Source: Apostichopus japonicus
Lineage: Eukaryota; Echinodermata; Holothuroidea; Aspidochirotida; Stichopodidae
NCBI RefSeq assembly: GCF_037975245.1
Contig: NC_092580.1
Coordinates: 9,337,001-9,401,000, forward strand
Direction of reading: 5' to 3'
DNA length: 64,000 bases
How positions within the stretch are numbered: the stretch's first letter is position 1; each line of letters begins with the position of its first letter. Under the pieces are notes generated by a model. It did not search any database and had not been told where the DNA came from. It was given only the letters and a program-made list of their open reading frames with translations. Of this stretch, positions 40,313 through 53,808 are shown one piece after another. The translations under genes were made by a program, and so were the position numbers.

Positions 40313-43018
40313 AATCGATTGCGCGGTACCGATCAATCGAATGTGCGATACCGATAAATCGATTGCGCGGTACCGATCAATCGAATGTGCGGTACCGATA
40401 AATCGAATGTGCGATACCGATAAATCGAATGTGCGATAGCGATAAATCGATTGTGCGGTACCGATAAATCGATTGTGCGGTACCGATAAATCGAACGTGA
40501 GATACCGATAAATCAAATCTGCGGTACCGATTAATCGAACGTGTGATACCGATTAATCGAATGTGCGGTACCGATAAATCGATTGTGCGGTACCGATAAA
40601 TCGATTGTGCGGTACCGATAAATCGAACGTGCGATATCGATAAATCAAATCTGCAGTACCGATTAATCGAATGTGCGGTACCGATAAATCGAATGTGCGG
40701 TACCGATAAATCGATTGTGCGGTACCGATAAATCGAATGTGCGATAGCGATAAATCGATTGTGCGGTACCGATAAATCGATTGTGCGGTACCGACAAATC
40801 GAACGTGAAATACCGATAAATCAAATCTGCGGTACCGATTAATCCAACATGTGATACCGATTAATCGAATGTGCGGTACCGATAAATCGAATGTGCGGTA
40901 CCGATTAATCCAACATGTGATACCGATTAATCGAATGTGCGGTACCGATAAATCGAATGTGCGGTACCAATGAATCGAATGTGCGATACCGATAAATCGA
41001 TTGTGCGGTACCGATAAATCGAATGTGCGGTACCGATAAATCGAATGTGCGGTACCTATAAATCGAATGTGCGATACCGATAAATCGATTGTGCGGTACC
41101 GATAAATCGATTGTGCGGTACCGATAAATCGAACGTGCGATACCGATTAATCGAATGTGCGGTACCGATAAATCGATTGTGTGGTACCGATAAGTCAAAT
41201 GTGCGAGACCGATTAATCGATATTGCGGTACCGATAAATCGATTGTGCGGTACCGATCAATCAAAAGTTCGGAACCGATAAATCGAACGTGTGATAGAGA
41301 TTAATCGAATCTGCGGTACCGATAAATCGAATGTGCGGTACCGATCAATCGAATGTGCGATAACAATAAATCGAATGTGCGATACCGATAAATTGAATTT
41401 GCGGTACCGATAAATCGAAAGTGCGATACCGGTAAATCGATTGTGCGGTACCGATCAATCAAAAGTGCGGTACCGATAAATCGAACGTGCGATACCGATA
41501 AATCGAATGTGCGAAAACAATAAATCGAATGTGCGATACCGATAAATCGAATGTGCGGTACCGATAAATCGATTGTGCGATACCGATAAATCGAATGTGC
41601 GATAACAATATATCGAATGTGCGATACCGATAAATCGAATGTGCGGTATCGATAAATCGATTGTGCGATACCGATAAATCGATTGTGCGGTACCGATCAA
41701 TCAAAAGTGCGGTACCGATAAATCGAATGTGCGATAGCGATAAATCGATTGTGCGGTACCGATAAATCGATTGTGCGGTACCGATAAATCGAACGTGAGA
41801 TACCGATAAATCAAATCTGCGGTACCGATTAATCGAACGTGTGATACCGATTAATCGAATGTGCGGTACCGATAAATCGATTGTGCGGTACCGATAAATC
41901 GATTGTGCGGTACCGATAAATCGAACGTGCGATACCGATAAATCAAATCTGCGGTACCGATTAATCGAACGTGTGATACCGATTAATCGAATGTGCGGTA
42001 CCGATAAATCGAATGTGCGGTACCAATAAATCGAATGTGCGATACCGATAAATCGTTTGTGCGGTACCGATAAATCGATTGTGCGGTACCGATAAATCGA
42101 ATGTGCGGTACCTATAAATCGAATGTGCGATACCGATAAATCGATTGTGCGGTACCGATAAATCGATTGTGCGGTACCGATAAATCGAATGTGCGATAGC
42201 GATAAATCGATTGTGCGGTACCGATAAATCGATTGTGCGGTACCGATAAATCGAACGTGACATACCGATAAATCAAATATACGGTACCGATTAATCCAAC
42301 GTGTGATACCGATTAATCGAACGTGCGGTACCGATAAATCGATTGTGCGGTACCGATAAATCGATTGTGCGGTACCGATAAATCGAACGTGCGATACCGA
42401 TAAATCAAATCTGCGGTACCGATTAATCCAACGTGTGATACCGATTAATCGAATGTGCGGTACCGATAAATCGAATGTGCGGTACCGATAAACCGAATGT
42501 GCGATACCGATAAATCGATTGTGCGGTACCGATAAATCGATTGTGCGGTACCGATAAATCGAATGTGCGGTACCTATAAATCGATTGTGCGGTACCGATA
42601 AATCGAACGTGCGATACCGATCAATCGAATGTGCGGTACCGATAAATCGATTGTGCGGTACCGATAAATCGAACGTGCGATACCGATTAATCGAATGTGC
42701 GGTACCGATAAATCGATTGTGTGGTACCGATAAGTCAAATGTGCGAGACCGATTAATCGATATTGCGGTACTGATAAATCGATTGTGCGGTACCGATCAA
42801 TCAAAAGTGCGGAACCGATAAATCGAACGTGCGATAGAGATTAATCGATATTGCGGTACCGATAAATCGATTGTGCGGTACCGATCAATCAAAAGTGCGG
42901 AACCGATAAATCGAACGTGCGATAGAGATTAATCGAATCTGCGGTACCGATAAATCGAATGTGCGATACCGATAAATCGAATGTGCGATTCCGATTGCTC
43001 GAATTTACGATACCGATC
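40313..43018. repeat. 2,706-bp tandem duplication, unit 2
   Basis: The junction lies in the AATCGATT at 40,313-40,320, where sequence after GATTGCTCGAATTTACG switches to the start of unit 1 (GCGCGG at 40,321 versus 37,615). The unit ends at the same GATTGCTCG marker near 42,993 and then continues with GAATGTGCGG. Switching within a short self-complementary AATCGATT shared by many monomers fits exchange between misaligned monomers (inference). Confidence 0.9.
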
Positions 43019-46000
43019 AATCGAATGTGCGGTACCGATAAATCGAAAGTGCGGTACCGATAAATCGAAAGTGCGATACCAATAAATCGAATATGCTATA
43101 CCGATAAATCGAGTATGCGATAACAATGAATGGAATGTGCGATACCGATAAATGGAATGAGCGATACCGATAAATCGAATGTGCGGTATTGATAAATCGA
43201 TTGTGCGGTACCGATAAATCGATTGTGCGGTACCGATAAATCGAACGTGCGATACCGATAAATCAAATCTGCGGTACCGATTAATCCAACGTGTGATACC
43301 GATTAATCGAATGTGCGGTACCGATAAATCGAATGTGCGGTACCGATAAATCGAATGTGCGATACCGATAAATCGATTGTGCGGTACCGATAAATCGATT
43401 GTGCGGTACCGATAAATCGAATGTGCGGTACCTATAAATCGAATGTGCGATACCGATAAATCGATTGTGCGGTACCGATAAATCGATTGTGCGGTACCGA
43501 TAAATCGAACGTGCGATACCGATAAATCGAATGTGCGATACCGATAAATCGAATGTGCGATACCGTGAATCGATTGTGCGGTACCGATAAATCGATATTG
43601 CGGTACCGATAAATCGAACGTGCGATACCGATAAATCAAATCTGCGGTACCGATTAATCGAACGTGTGATACCGATTAATCGAATGTGCGGTACCGATAA
43701 ATCGAATGTGCGGTACCGATAAATCGAATGTGCGATACCGATAAATCGATTGTGCGGTACCGATCAATCGAATGTGCGGTACCTATAAATCGAATGTGCG
43801 ATACCGATAAATCGATTGTGCGGTACCGATAAATCGAACGTGCGGTACCGATAAATCGAACGTTCGATACCGATTAATCGAATGTGCGGTACCGATAAAT
43901 CGATTGTGTGGTACCGATAAGTCAAATGTGCGAGACCGATTAATCGATATTGCGGTACCGATAAATCGAATGTGCGATACCGATAAATCGAATGTGCGGT
44001 ACAGATATATCGATTGTGCGGTACCGATAAATCGAAAGTGCGATACCGATTAATCGAATGTGCGATATCGATATATCAAATTTGTGGTACCGATAAATCG
44101 AATGTGCGGTACCGATAAATCGAATATGCGGTACCGATAAATCGAATGTGCGATACCAATAAATGGAATGTGCGATACCGATAAATCGAATGTGCGGTAC
44201 CGATTAATCGATTGTGCGGTACCGATAAATCGAACGTGCGATACCGATTAATCGAATGTGCGGTACCGATAAATCGATTGTGTGGTACCGATAAGTCAAA
44301 TGTGCGAGACCGATTAATCGATATTGCGGTACCGATCAATCGATTGTGCGGTACCGATCAATCAAAAGTGCGGAACCGATAAATCGAACGTGCGATAGAG
44401 ATTAATCGAATCTGCGGTACCGATAAATCGAATGTGCGATACCGATAAATCGAATGTGCGATTCCGATTGCTCGAATTTACGATACCGATCAATCGAATG
44501 TGCGGTACCGATAAATCGAAAGTGCGGTACCGATAAATCGAAAGTGCGATACCAATAACTCGAATATGCTATACCGATAAATCGAGTATGCGGTACCGAT
44601 AAATCGATTGCGCGGTACCGATTAATCGAATGTGCGGTACCGATAAATCGAATGTGCGGTACCGATAAATGGAATGTGCGATACCGATAAATCGAATGTG
44701 CGATACCGTGAATCGATTGTGCGGTACCGATAAATCGATTGTGCGGTACCGATAAATCGAACGTGCGATACCGATAAATCAAATCTGCGGTACGGATTAA
44801 TCGAACGTGTGATACCGATTAATCGAATGTGCGGTACCGATAAATCGAATGTGCGGTACCGATAAATCGAATGTGCGATACCGATAAATCGATTGTGCGG
44901 TACCGATAAATCGATTGTGCGGTACCGATAAATCGAATGTGCGGTACCTATAAATCGAATGTGCGATACCGATAAATCGATTGTGCGGTACCGATAAATC
45001 GATTGTGCGGTACCGATAAATCGAACGTGCGATACCGATTAATCGAATGTGCGGTACCGATAAATCGATTGTGTGGTACCGATAAGTCAAATGTGCGAGA
45101 CCGATTAATCGATATTGCGGTACCGATAAATCGAATGTGCGATACCGATAAATCGAATGTGCGGTACAGATATATCGATTGTGCGGTACCGATAAATCGA
45201 AAGTGCGATACCGATTAATCGAATGTGCGATATCGATATATCAAATTTGCGGTACCGATAAATCGAATGTGCGGTACCGATAAATCGAATGTGCGGTACC
45301 GATCAATCGAATGTGCGATAACAATAAATCGAATGTTCGGTACCGATAAATCGAAAGTGCGGTACCGATAAATCGAAAGTGCGATACCAATAAATCGAAT
45401 ATGCTATACCGATAAATCGAGTATGCGATAACAATGAATGGAATGTGCGATACCGATAAATGGAATGAGCGATACCGATAAATCGAATGTGCGGTATTGA
45501 TAAATCGATTGTGCGGTACCGATAAATCGATTGTGCGGTACCGATAATCGAACGTGACATACCGATAAATCAAATCTGCGGTACCGATTAATCGAACGTG
45601 TGATACCGATTAATCGAACGTGCGGTACCGATAAATCGATTGTGCGGTACCGATAAATCGATTGTGCGGTACCGATAAATCGAACGTGCGATACCGATAA
45701 ATCAAATCTGCGGTACCGATTAATCCAACGTGTGATACCGATTAATCGAATGTGCGGTACCGATAAATCGAATGTGCGGTACCGATAAATCGAATGTGCG
45801 ATACCGATAAATCGATTGTGCGGTACCGATAAATCGATTGTGCGGTACCGATAAATCGAATGTGCGGTACCTATAAATCGAATGTGCGATACCGATAAAT
45901 CGATTGTGCGGTACCGATAAATCGATTGTGCGGTACCGATAAATCGAACGTGCGATACCGATAAATCGAATGTGCGATACCGATAAATCGAATGTGCGAT

Positions 46001-47753
46001 ACCGTGAATCGATTGTGCGGTACCGATAAATCGATTGTGCGGTACCGATAAATCGAACGTGCGATACCGATAAATCAAATCTGCGGTACCGATTAATCGA
46101 ACGTGTGATACCGATTAATCGAATGTGCGGTACCGATAAATCGAATGTGCGGTACCGATAAATCGAATGTGCGATACCGATAAATCGATTGTGCGGTACC
46201 GATCAATCGAACGTGCGGTACCGATAAATCGAACGTGCGATACCGATTAATCGAATGTGCGGTACCGATAAATCGATTGTGTGGTACCGATAAGTCAAAT
46301 GTGCGAGACCGATTAATCGATATTGCGGTACCGATAAATCGAATGTGCGATACCGATAAATCGAATGTGCGGTACAGATATATCGATTGTGCGGTACCGA
46401 TAAATCGAAAGTGCGATACCGATTAATCGAATGTGCGATATCGATATATCAAATTTGCGGTACCGATAAATCGAATGTGCGGTACCGATAAATCGAATAT
46501 GCGGTACCGATAAATCGAATATGCGATACCAATAAATGGAATGTGCGATACCGATAAATCGAATGTGCGGTACCGATTAATCGATTGTGCGGTACCGATA
46601 AATCGAACGTGCGATACCGATTAATCGAATGTGCGGTACCGATAAATCGATTGTGTGGTACCGATAAGTCAAATGTGCGAGACCGATTAATCGATATTGC
46701 GGTACCGATAAATCGATTGTGCGGTACCGATCAATCAAAAGTGCGGAACCGATAAATCGAACGTGCGATAGAGATTAATCGAATCTGCGGTACCGATAAA
46801 TCGAATGTGCGATACCGATAAATCGAATGTGCGATTCCGATTGCTCGAATTTACGATACCGATCAATCGAATGTGCGGTACCGATAAATCGAAAGTGCGG
46901 TACCGATAAATCGAAAGTGCGATACCAATAAATCGAATATGCTATACCGATAAATCGAGTATGCGGTACCGATAAATCGATTGCGCGGTACCGATTAATC
47001 GAATGTGCGGTACCGATAAATCGAATGTGCGGTACCGATAAATCGAATGTGCGATACCGATAAATCGAATGTGCGATACCGTGAATCGATTGTGCGGTAC
47101 CGATAAATCGATTATGCGGTACCGATAAATCGAACGTGCGATACCGATAAATCAAATCTGCGGTACGGATTAATCGAACGTGTGATACCGATTAATCGAA
47201 TGTGCGGTACCGATAAATCGAATGTGCGGTACCGATAAATCGAATGTGCGATACCGATAAATCGATTGTGCGGTACCGATAAATCGATTGTGCGGTACCG
47301 ATAAATCGAATGTGCGGTACCTATAAATCGAATGTGCGATACCGATAAATCGATTGTGCGGTACCGATAAATCGATTGTGCGGTACCGATAAATCGAACG
47401 TGCGATACCGATTAATCGAATGTGCGGTACCGATAAATCGATTGTGTGGTACCGATAAGTCAAATGTGCGAGACCGATTAATCGATATTGCGGTACCGAT
47501 AAATCGAATGTGCGATACCGATAAATCGAATGTGCGGTACAGATATATCGATTGTGCGGTACCGATAAATCGAAAGTGCGATACCGATTAATCGAATGTG
47601 CGATATCGATATATCAAATTTGCGGTACCGATAAATCGAATGTGCGGTACCGATAAATCGAATGTGCGGTACCGATAAATCGAATATGCGATACCAATAA
47701 ATGGAATGTGCGATACCGATAAATCGAATGTGCGGTACCGATAAATCGAATGT
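43019..47753. repeat. Two diverged tandem copies of a 2.3-2.4 kb block
   Basis: The marker GAGTATGCGATAACAATGAATGG occurs at 43,111 and 45,419 (2,308 bp apart). Later markers are 2,439 bp apart (GTGAAT 43,565 and 46,004) and then 2,373 bp apart (44,708 and 47,081). The shifts are +132 -1 and -66 bp, that is, six monomers gained, one base lost at 45,541 and three monomers lost. From 45,420 the second copy is also superunit copy III, matching 22,420 onward. It contains satellite only. Confidence 0.8.
45543..45563. repeat. Private 21-bp monomer (CCGATAATCG)
   Basis: One A is missing from CCGATAAATCG at 45,541-45,550. I saw this deletion nowhere else. The paralogous position near 22,540 has the full length, so the deletion happened after those two copies separated. 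Confidence 0.9.
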
Positions 47754-48574
47754 GCGAGACCGATTAATCGATATTGCGGTACCGATAAATCGAATGTGTA
47801 ATATTGATAAATCGATTGTGCGGTACCGATAAATCGAAAGTGCGGTACCGATAAATCGAATGTGCGGTACCGATAAATCGAATGTGCGGTACCGATAAAT
47901 CGAATGTGCGATACCAATAAATGGAATGTGCGATAACGATAAATCGAATGTGCGGTATTGATAAATCGATATTGTGGTACCGATAAATCGAATATGCGAT
48001 ATTGATCAATCGATTGTGCGGTACCGATAAATCGATTGCTCGGTACCGATCAATCGAATGCGCGGTACCGATAAATCGAATGTGCGATAACAATAAATGG
48101 AATGTGCGATACCGATAAATGGAATGAGCGATACCGATAAATCGAATGTGCGGTATTGATAAATCGATTGTGCGGTACCGATAAATCGATTGTGCGGTAC
48201 CGATAAATCGAACGTGACATACCGATAAATCAAATCTGCGGTACCGATTAATCGAACGTGTGATACCGATTAATCGAACGTGCGGTACCGATAAATCGAA
48301 TGTGCGGTACCGATAAATCGAATGTGCGATACCGATAAATCGATTGTGCGGTACCGATAAATCGATTGTGCGGTACCGATAAATCGAATGTGCGGTACCT
48401 ATAAATCGAATGTGCGATACCGATAAATCGATTGTGCGGTACCGATAAATCGATTGTGCGGTACCGATAAATCGAACGTGCGATACCGATAAATCGAATG
48501 TGCGATACCGATAAATCGAATGTGCGATACCGTGAATCGATTGTGCGGTACCGATAAATCGATTGTGCGGTACC
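47754..48574. repeat. Satellite, copy of 24,773 onward
   Basis: Starts at GCGAGACC (47,754), exactly 22,981 bp after 24,773, and is collinear with both units of the 3,034-bp duplication. It lacks their private changes (it has GCGGTACCGATAAATC where they have GCGGTACAGATAAATC, and GATTGTGCGG where they have GATTTTGCGG). It therefore represents the state before that duplication. Confidence 0.85.
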
Positions 48575-51191
48575 GATAAATCGAACGTGCGATACCGATA
48601 AATCAAATCTGCGGTACCGATTAATCGAACGTGTGATACCGATTAATCGAATGTGCGGTACCGATAAATCGAATGTGCGGTACCGATAAATCGAATGTGC
48701 GATACCGATAAATCGATTGTGCGGTACCGATAAATCGAATGTGCGGTACCTATAAATCGAATGTGCGATACCGATAAATCGATTGTGCGGTACCGATAAA
48801 TCGAACGTGCGGTACCGATAAATCGAACGTGCGATACCGATTAATCGAATGTGCGGTACCGATAAATCGATTGTGTGGTACCGATAAGTCAAATGTGCGA
48901 GACCGATTAATCGATATTGCGGTACCGATAAATCGAATGTGCGATACCGATAAATCGAATGTGCGGTACAGATATATCGATTGTGCGGTACCGATAAATC
49001 GAAAGTGCGATACCGATAAATCGAATGTGCGATATCGATATATCAAATTTGCGGTACCGATAAATCGAATGTGCGGTACCGATAAATCGAATGTGCGGTA
49101 CCGAAAAATCGAATATGCGATACCAATAAATGGAATGTGCGATACCGATAAATCGAATGTGCGGTACCGATCAATCGAATGTGCGAGACCGACTAATCGA
49201 TATTGCGGTACCGATAAATCGAATGTGTAATATTGATAAATCGATTGTGCGGTACCGATAAATCGAAAGTGCGGTACCGATAAATCGAATGTGCGGTACC
49301 GATAAATCGAATGTGCGGTATTGATAAATCGATATTGTGGTACCGATAAATCGAATATGCGATATTGATCAATCGATTGTGCGGTACCGATAAATCGATT
49401 GCTCGGTACCGATCAATCGAATGCGCGGTACCGATAAATCGAATGTGCGATAACAATAAATGGAATGTGCGATACCGATAAATGGAATGAGCGATACCGA
49501 TCAATCGAATGTGCGGTATTGATAAATCGATTGTGCCGTACCGATAAATCGGAAGTGCGGTTCGATAAATAGAACGTGCGGTACCGATAAATCGAACGTG
49601 CGGTACCGATAAATCAAATGTGCGATACCAATAAATCGAATATGCGATACCGATAAATCGAATATGCATAACCGATATCTCGATTGTGCGGTACCGATAA
49701 GTCAAATGTGCGATTCCGATAAATCGAATATGCGGTACCGATAAATCGAATGTGCGGTACCGATAAATCGAATGTGCGGTACCGATAAATCGAATGTGCG
49801 ATACCGATAAATCGATTGTGCGGTACCGATAAATCGATTGTGCGGTACCGATAAGTCAAATTTGCGAGACCGATTAATCGATATTGCGGTACCGATAAAT
49901 CGATTGTGCGGTACCGATCAATCGAATATGCGGTACCGATAAATCGAACGTGCGATACCGATAAATCGAATGTGCGAGACCGATAAATCGAATGTGCGGT
50001 ACCGATAAATCGATTGTGCGGAACCGATCAATCGAATGTGCGTTACCGATATATCGAACGTGCGATAGAGATTAATCGAATCTGCGGTACCGATAAATCG
50101 AATGTGCGATACCGATAAATCGAATGTGCGATACCGATAAATCGAATGTGCGATACCAATAAATCGAATATGCGATACCGATAAATCGAATATGCGGAAC
50201 CGATATCTCGATTGTGCGGTACCGATAAGTCAAATGTGCGATTCCGATAAATCGAATATGCGGTACCGATAAATCGAATGTGCTGTACCGATAAATCGAA
50301 TGTGCGGTACCGATAAATCGAATGTGCGATACCGATAAATCGATTGTGCGGTACCGATAAATCGATTGTGCGGTACCGATAAGTCAAATGTGCGAGACCG
50401 ATTAATCGATATTGCGGTACCGATAAATCGATTGTGCGGTACCGATCAATCGAATATGCGGTACCGATAAATCGAACGTGCGATACCGATAAATCGAATG
50501 TGCGAGACCGATAAATCGAATGTGCGGTACCGATAAATCGATTGTGCGGAACCGATCAATCGAATGTGCGTTACCGATATATCGAACGTGCGATAGAGAT
50601 TAATCGAATCTGCGGTACCGATAAATCGAATGTGCGATACCGATAAATCGAATGTGCGATACCGATTGCTCGAATTTACGATACCGATCAATCGAATGTG
50701 CGGTACCGATCAATCGATTGTGCGGTACCGATAAATCGAAAGTGCGATACCAATAAATCGAATATGCTATACCGATAAATCGAGTGTGCGGTACCGATAA
50801 ATCGATTGCGCGGTACCGATAAATCGAATGTGCGATACCGATAAATCGATTGCGCGGTACCGATCAATCGAATGTGCGGTACCGATAAATCGAATGTGCG
50901 ATACCGATAAATCGAATGTGCGATAGCGATAAATCGATTGTGCGGTACCGATAAATCGATTGTGCGGTACCGATAAATCGAACGTGAGATACCGATAAAT
51001 CAAATCTGCGGTACCGATTAATCGAACGTGTGATACCGATTAATCGAATGTGCGGTACCGATAAATCGATTGTGCGGTACCGATAAATCGATTGTGCGGT
51101 ACCGATAAATCGAACGTGGGATACCGATAAATCAAATCTGCAGTACCGATTAATCGAATGTGCGGTACCGATAAATCGAATGTGCGGTACC
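48575..51191. repeat. 2,617-bp tandem duplication, unit 1
   Basis: Collinear with about 25.6-27.8 kb (offset 22,981) and with the next unit at +2,617. The length is 119 monomers minus 1, explained by the GCGGTTCGAT 21-bp monomer at 49,557. A private change in this unit is GATAAATCAAATG near 49,612. Its borders differ from those of the 3,034-bp duplication in the paralogous region, so the two doublings are independent events. Confidence 0.9.
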
Positions 51192-53808
51192 GATAAATCG
51201 AACGTGCGATACCGATAAATCAAATCTGCGGTACCGATTAATCGAACGTGTGATACCGATTAATCGAATGTGTGGTACCGATAAATCGAATGTGCGGTAC
51301 CGATAAATCGAATGTGCGATACCGATAAATCGATTGTGCGGTACCGATAAATCGAATGTGCGGTACCTATAAATCGAATGTGCGATACCGATAAATCGAT
51401 TGTGCGGTACCGATAAATCGAACGTGCGGTACCGATAAATCGAACGTGCGATACCGATTAATCGAATGTGCGGTACCGATAAATCGATTGTGCGGTACCG
51501 ATAAGTCAAATGTGCGAGACCGATTAATCGATATTGCGGTACCGATAAATCGAATGTGCGATACCGATAAATCGAATGTGCGGTACAGATATATCGATTG
51601 TGCGGTACCGATAAATCGAAAGTGCGATACCGATAAATCGAATGTGCGATATCGATATATCAAATTTGCGGTACCGATAAATCGAATGTGCGGTACCGAT
51701 AAATCGAATGTGCCATACCGATAAATCGAATATGCGATACCGATAAATGGAATGTGCGATACCGATAAATCGAATGTGCGGTACCGATAAATCGAATGTG
51801 CGAGACCGATTAATCGATATTGCGGTACCGATAAATCGAATGTGTAATATTGATAAATCGATTGTGCGGTACCGATAAATCGAAAGTGCGGTACCGATAA
51901 ATCGAATGTGCGGTACCGATAAATCGAATGTGCGGTATTGATAAATCGATATTGTGGTACCGATAAATCGAATATGCGATATTGATCAATCGATTGTGCG
52001 GTACCGATAAATCGATTGCTCGGTACCGATCAATCGAATGCGCGGTACCGATAAATCGAATGTGCGATAACAATAAATGGAATGTGCGATACCGATAAAT
52101 GGAATGAGCGATACCGATCAATCGAATGTGCGGTATTGATAAATCGATTGTGCCGTACCGATAAATCGGAAGTGCGGTTCGATAAATAGAACGTGCGGTA
52201 CCGATAAATCGAACGTGCGGTACCGATAAATCGAATGTGCGATACCAATAAATCGAATATGCGATACCGATAAATCGAATATGCATAACCGATATCTCGA
52301 TTGTGCGGTACCGATAAGTCAAATGTGCGATTCCGATAAATCGAATATGCGGTACCGATAAATCGAATGTGCGGTACCGATAAATCGAATGTGCGGTACC
52401 GATAAATCGAATGTGCGATACCGATAAATCGATTGTGCGGTACCGATAAATCGATTGTGCGGTACCGATAAGTCAAATTTGCGAGACCGATTAATCGATA
52501 TTGCGGTACCGATAAATCGATTGTGCGGTACCGATCAATCGAATATGCGGTACCGATAAATCGAACGTGCGATACCGATAAATCGAATGTGCGAGACCGA
52601 TAAATCGAATGTGCGGTACCGATAAATCGATTGTGCGGAACCGATCAATCGAATGTGCGTTACCGATATATCGAACGTGCGATAGAGATTAATCGAATCT
52701 GCGGTACCGATAAATCGAATGTGCGATACCGATAAATCGAATGTGCGATACCGATAAATCGAATGTGCGATACCAATAAATCGAATATGCGATACCGATA
52801 AATCGAATATGCGGAACCGATATCTCGATTGTGCGGTACCGATAAGTCAAATGTGCGATTCCGATAAATCGAATATGCGGTACCGATAAATCGAATGTGC
52901 GGTACCGATAAATCGAATGTGCGGTACCGATAAATCGATTGTGCGGTACCGATAAATCGAATGTGCGAGACCGATTTATCGATTGTGCGGTACCGATAAG
53001 TCAAATGTGCGATACCGATTAATCGATATTGCGGTACCGATAAATCGATTGTGCGGTACCGATCAATCGAATATGCGGTACCGATAAATCGAACGTGCGA
53101 TACCGATAAATCGAATGTGCGAGACCGATAAATCGAATGTGCGGTACCGATAAATCGATTGTGCGGAACCGATCAATCGAATGTGCGTTACCGATATATC
53201 GAACGTGCGATAGAGATTAATCGAATCTGCGGTACCGATAAATCGAATGTGCGATACCGATAAATCGAATGTGCGATACCGATTGCTCGAATTTACGATA
53301 CCGATCAATCGAATGTGCGGTACCGATCAATCGATTGTGCGGTACCGATAAATCGAAAGTGCGATACCAATAAATCGAATATGCTATACCGATAAATCGA
53401 GTATGCGGTACCGATAAATCGATTGCGCGGTACCGATCAATCGAATGTGCGATACCGATAAATCGATTGCGCGGTACCGATCAATCGAATGTGCGGTACC
53501 GATAAATCGAATGTGCGATACCGATAAATCGAATGTGCGATAGCGATAAATCGATTGTGCGGTACCGATAAATCGATTGTGCGGTACCGATAAATCGAAC
53601 GTGAGATACCGATAAATCAAATCTGCGGTACCGATTAATCGAACGTGTGATACCGATTAATCGAATGTGCGGTACCGATAAATCGATTGTGCGGTACCGA
53701 TAAATCGATTGTGCGGTACCGATAAATCGAACGTGGGATACCGATAAATCAAATCTGCAGTACCGATTAATCGAATGTGCGGTACCGATAAATCGAATGT
53801 GCGGTACC
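51192..53808. repeat. 2,617-bp tandem duplication, unit 2
   Basis: All markers are at +2,617 (GCGGTTCGAT at 52,174, GATTGCTCG near 53,281, GAACGTGGGATACC near 53,729). Differences are local, for example about 52,925-53,000, where GATTTATCG and GATTGTGCGG monomers replace the unit 1 versions, suggesting a short conversion tract. It ends where unit 1 reads GGTACCGATAAATCGAACG and this unit reads GGTACCAATAAATCG. Confidence 0.9.

Larger units (their letters stand above)
9560..48545. repeat. 21-bp monomer family (CCGTGAATCG variant), 23 copies
   Basis: In these monomers CCGATAAATCG is replaced by CCGTGAATCG, one base shorter. Copies (position of GTGAAT): 9,572; 10,319; 10,736; 11,087; 11,812; 12,757; 13,174; 13,525; 14,382; 15,482; 15,833; 16,690; 19,747; 21,440; 23,001; 24,100; 25,551; 28,585; 43,565; 44,708; 46,004; 47,081; 48,532. 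Almost all are followed by ATTGTGCGGTACC. The copies at 13,174 and 15,482 share GTGAATGG, because they lie in the 2,308-bp duplicates. The variant is absent before 9.5 kb, between 28.6 and 43.5 kb, and after 48.6 kb, so it marks one lineage of the array. Confidence 0.9.
831..52195. repeat. 21-bp monomer family (GCGGTTCGAT variant), 6 copies
   Basis: One base is missing from GCGGTACCGAT, giving GCGGTTCGAT, always followed by AAATAGAACGTGCGG and preceded by a GTGCCGTACC monomer and a TCGGAAG monomer. Copies start at 831, 18,398, 26,576, 29,610, 49,557 and 52,174. The shared private neighbours show that all six descend from one event. They track the first part of the superunit. The 26,576/29,610 and 49,557/52,174 pairs are the 3,034-bp and 2,617-bp tandem duplicates. 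Confidence 0.9.

Noticed and set aside
48829-49230. Plus-strand open frame of 133 codons with an ATG start
   Set aside because: The ATG is part of every GAATGTG monomer, and the frame stays open only because non-TAA monomers fall at every third unit. Similar 63-78 codon frames recur in the same block type.
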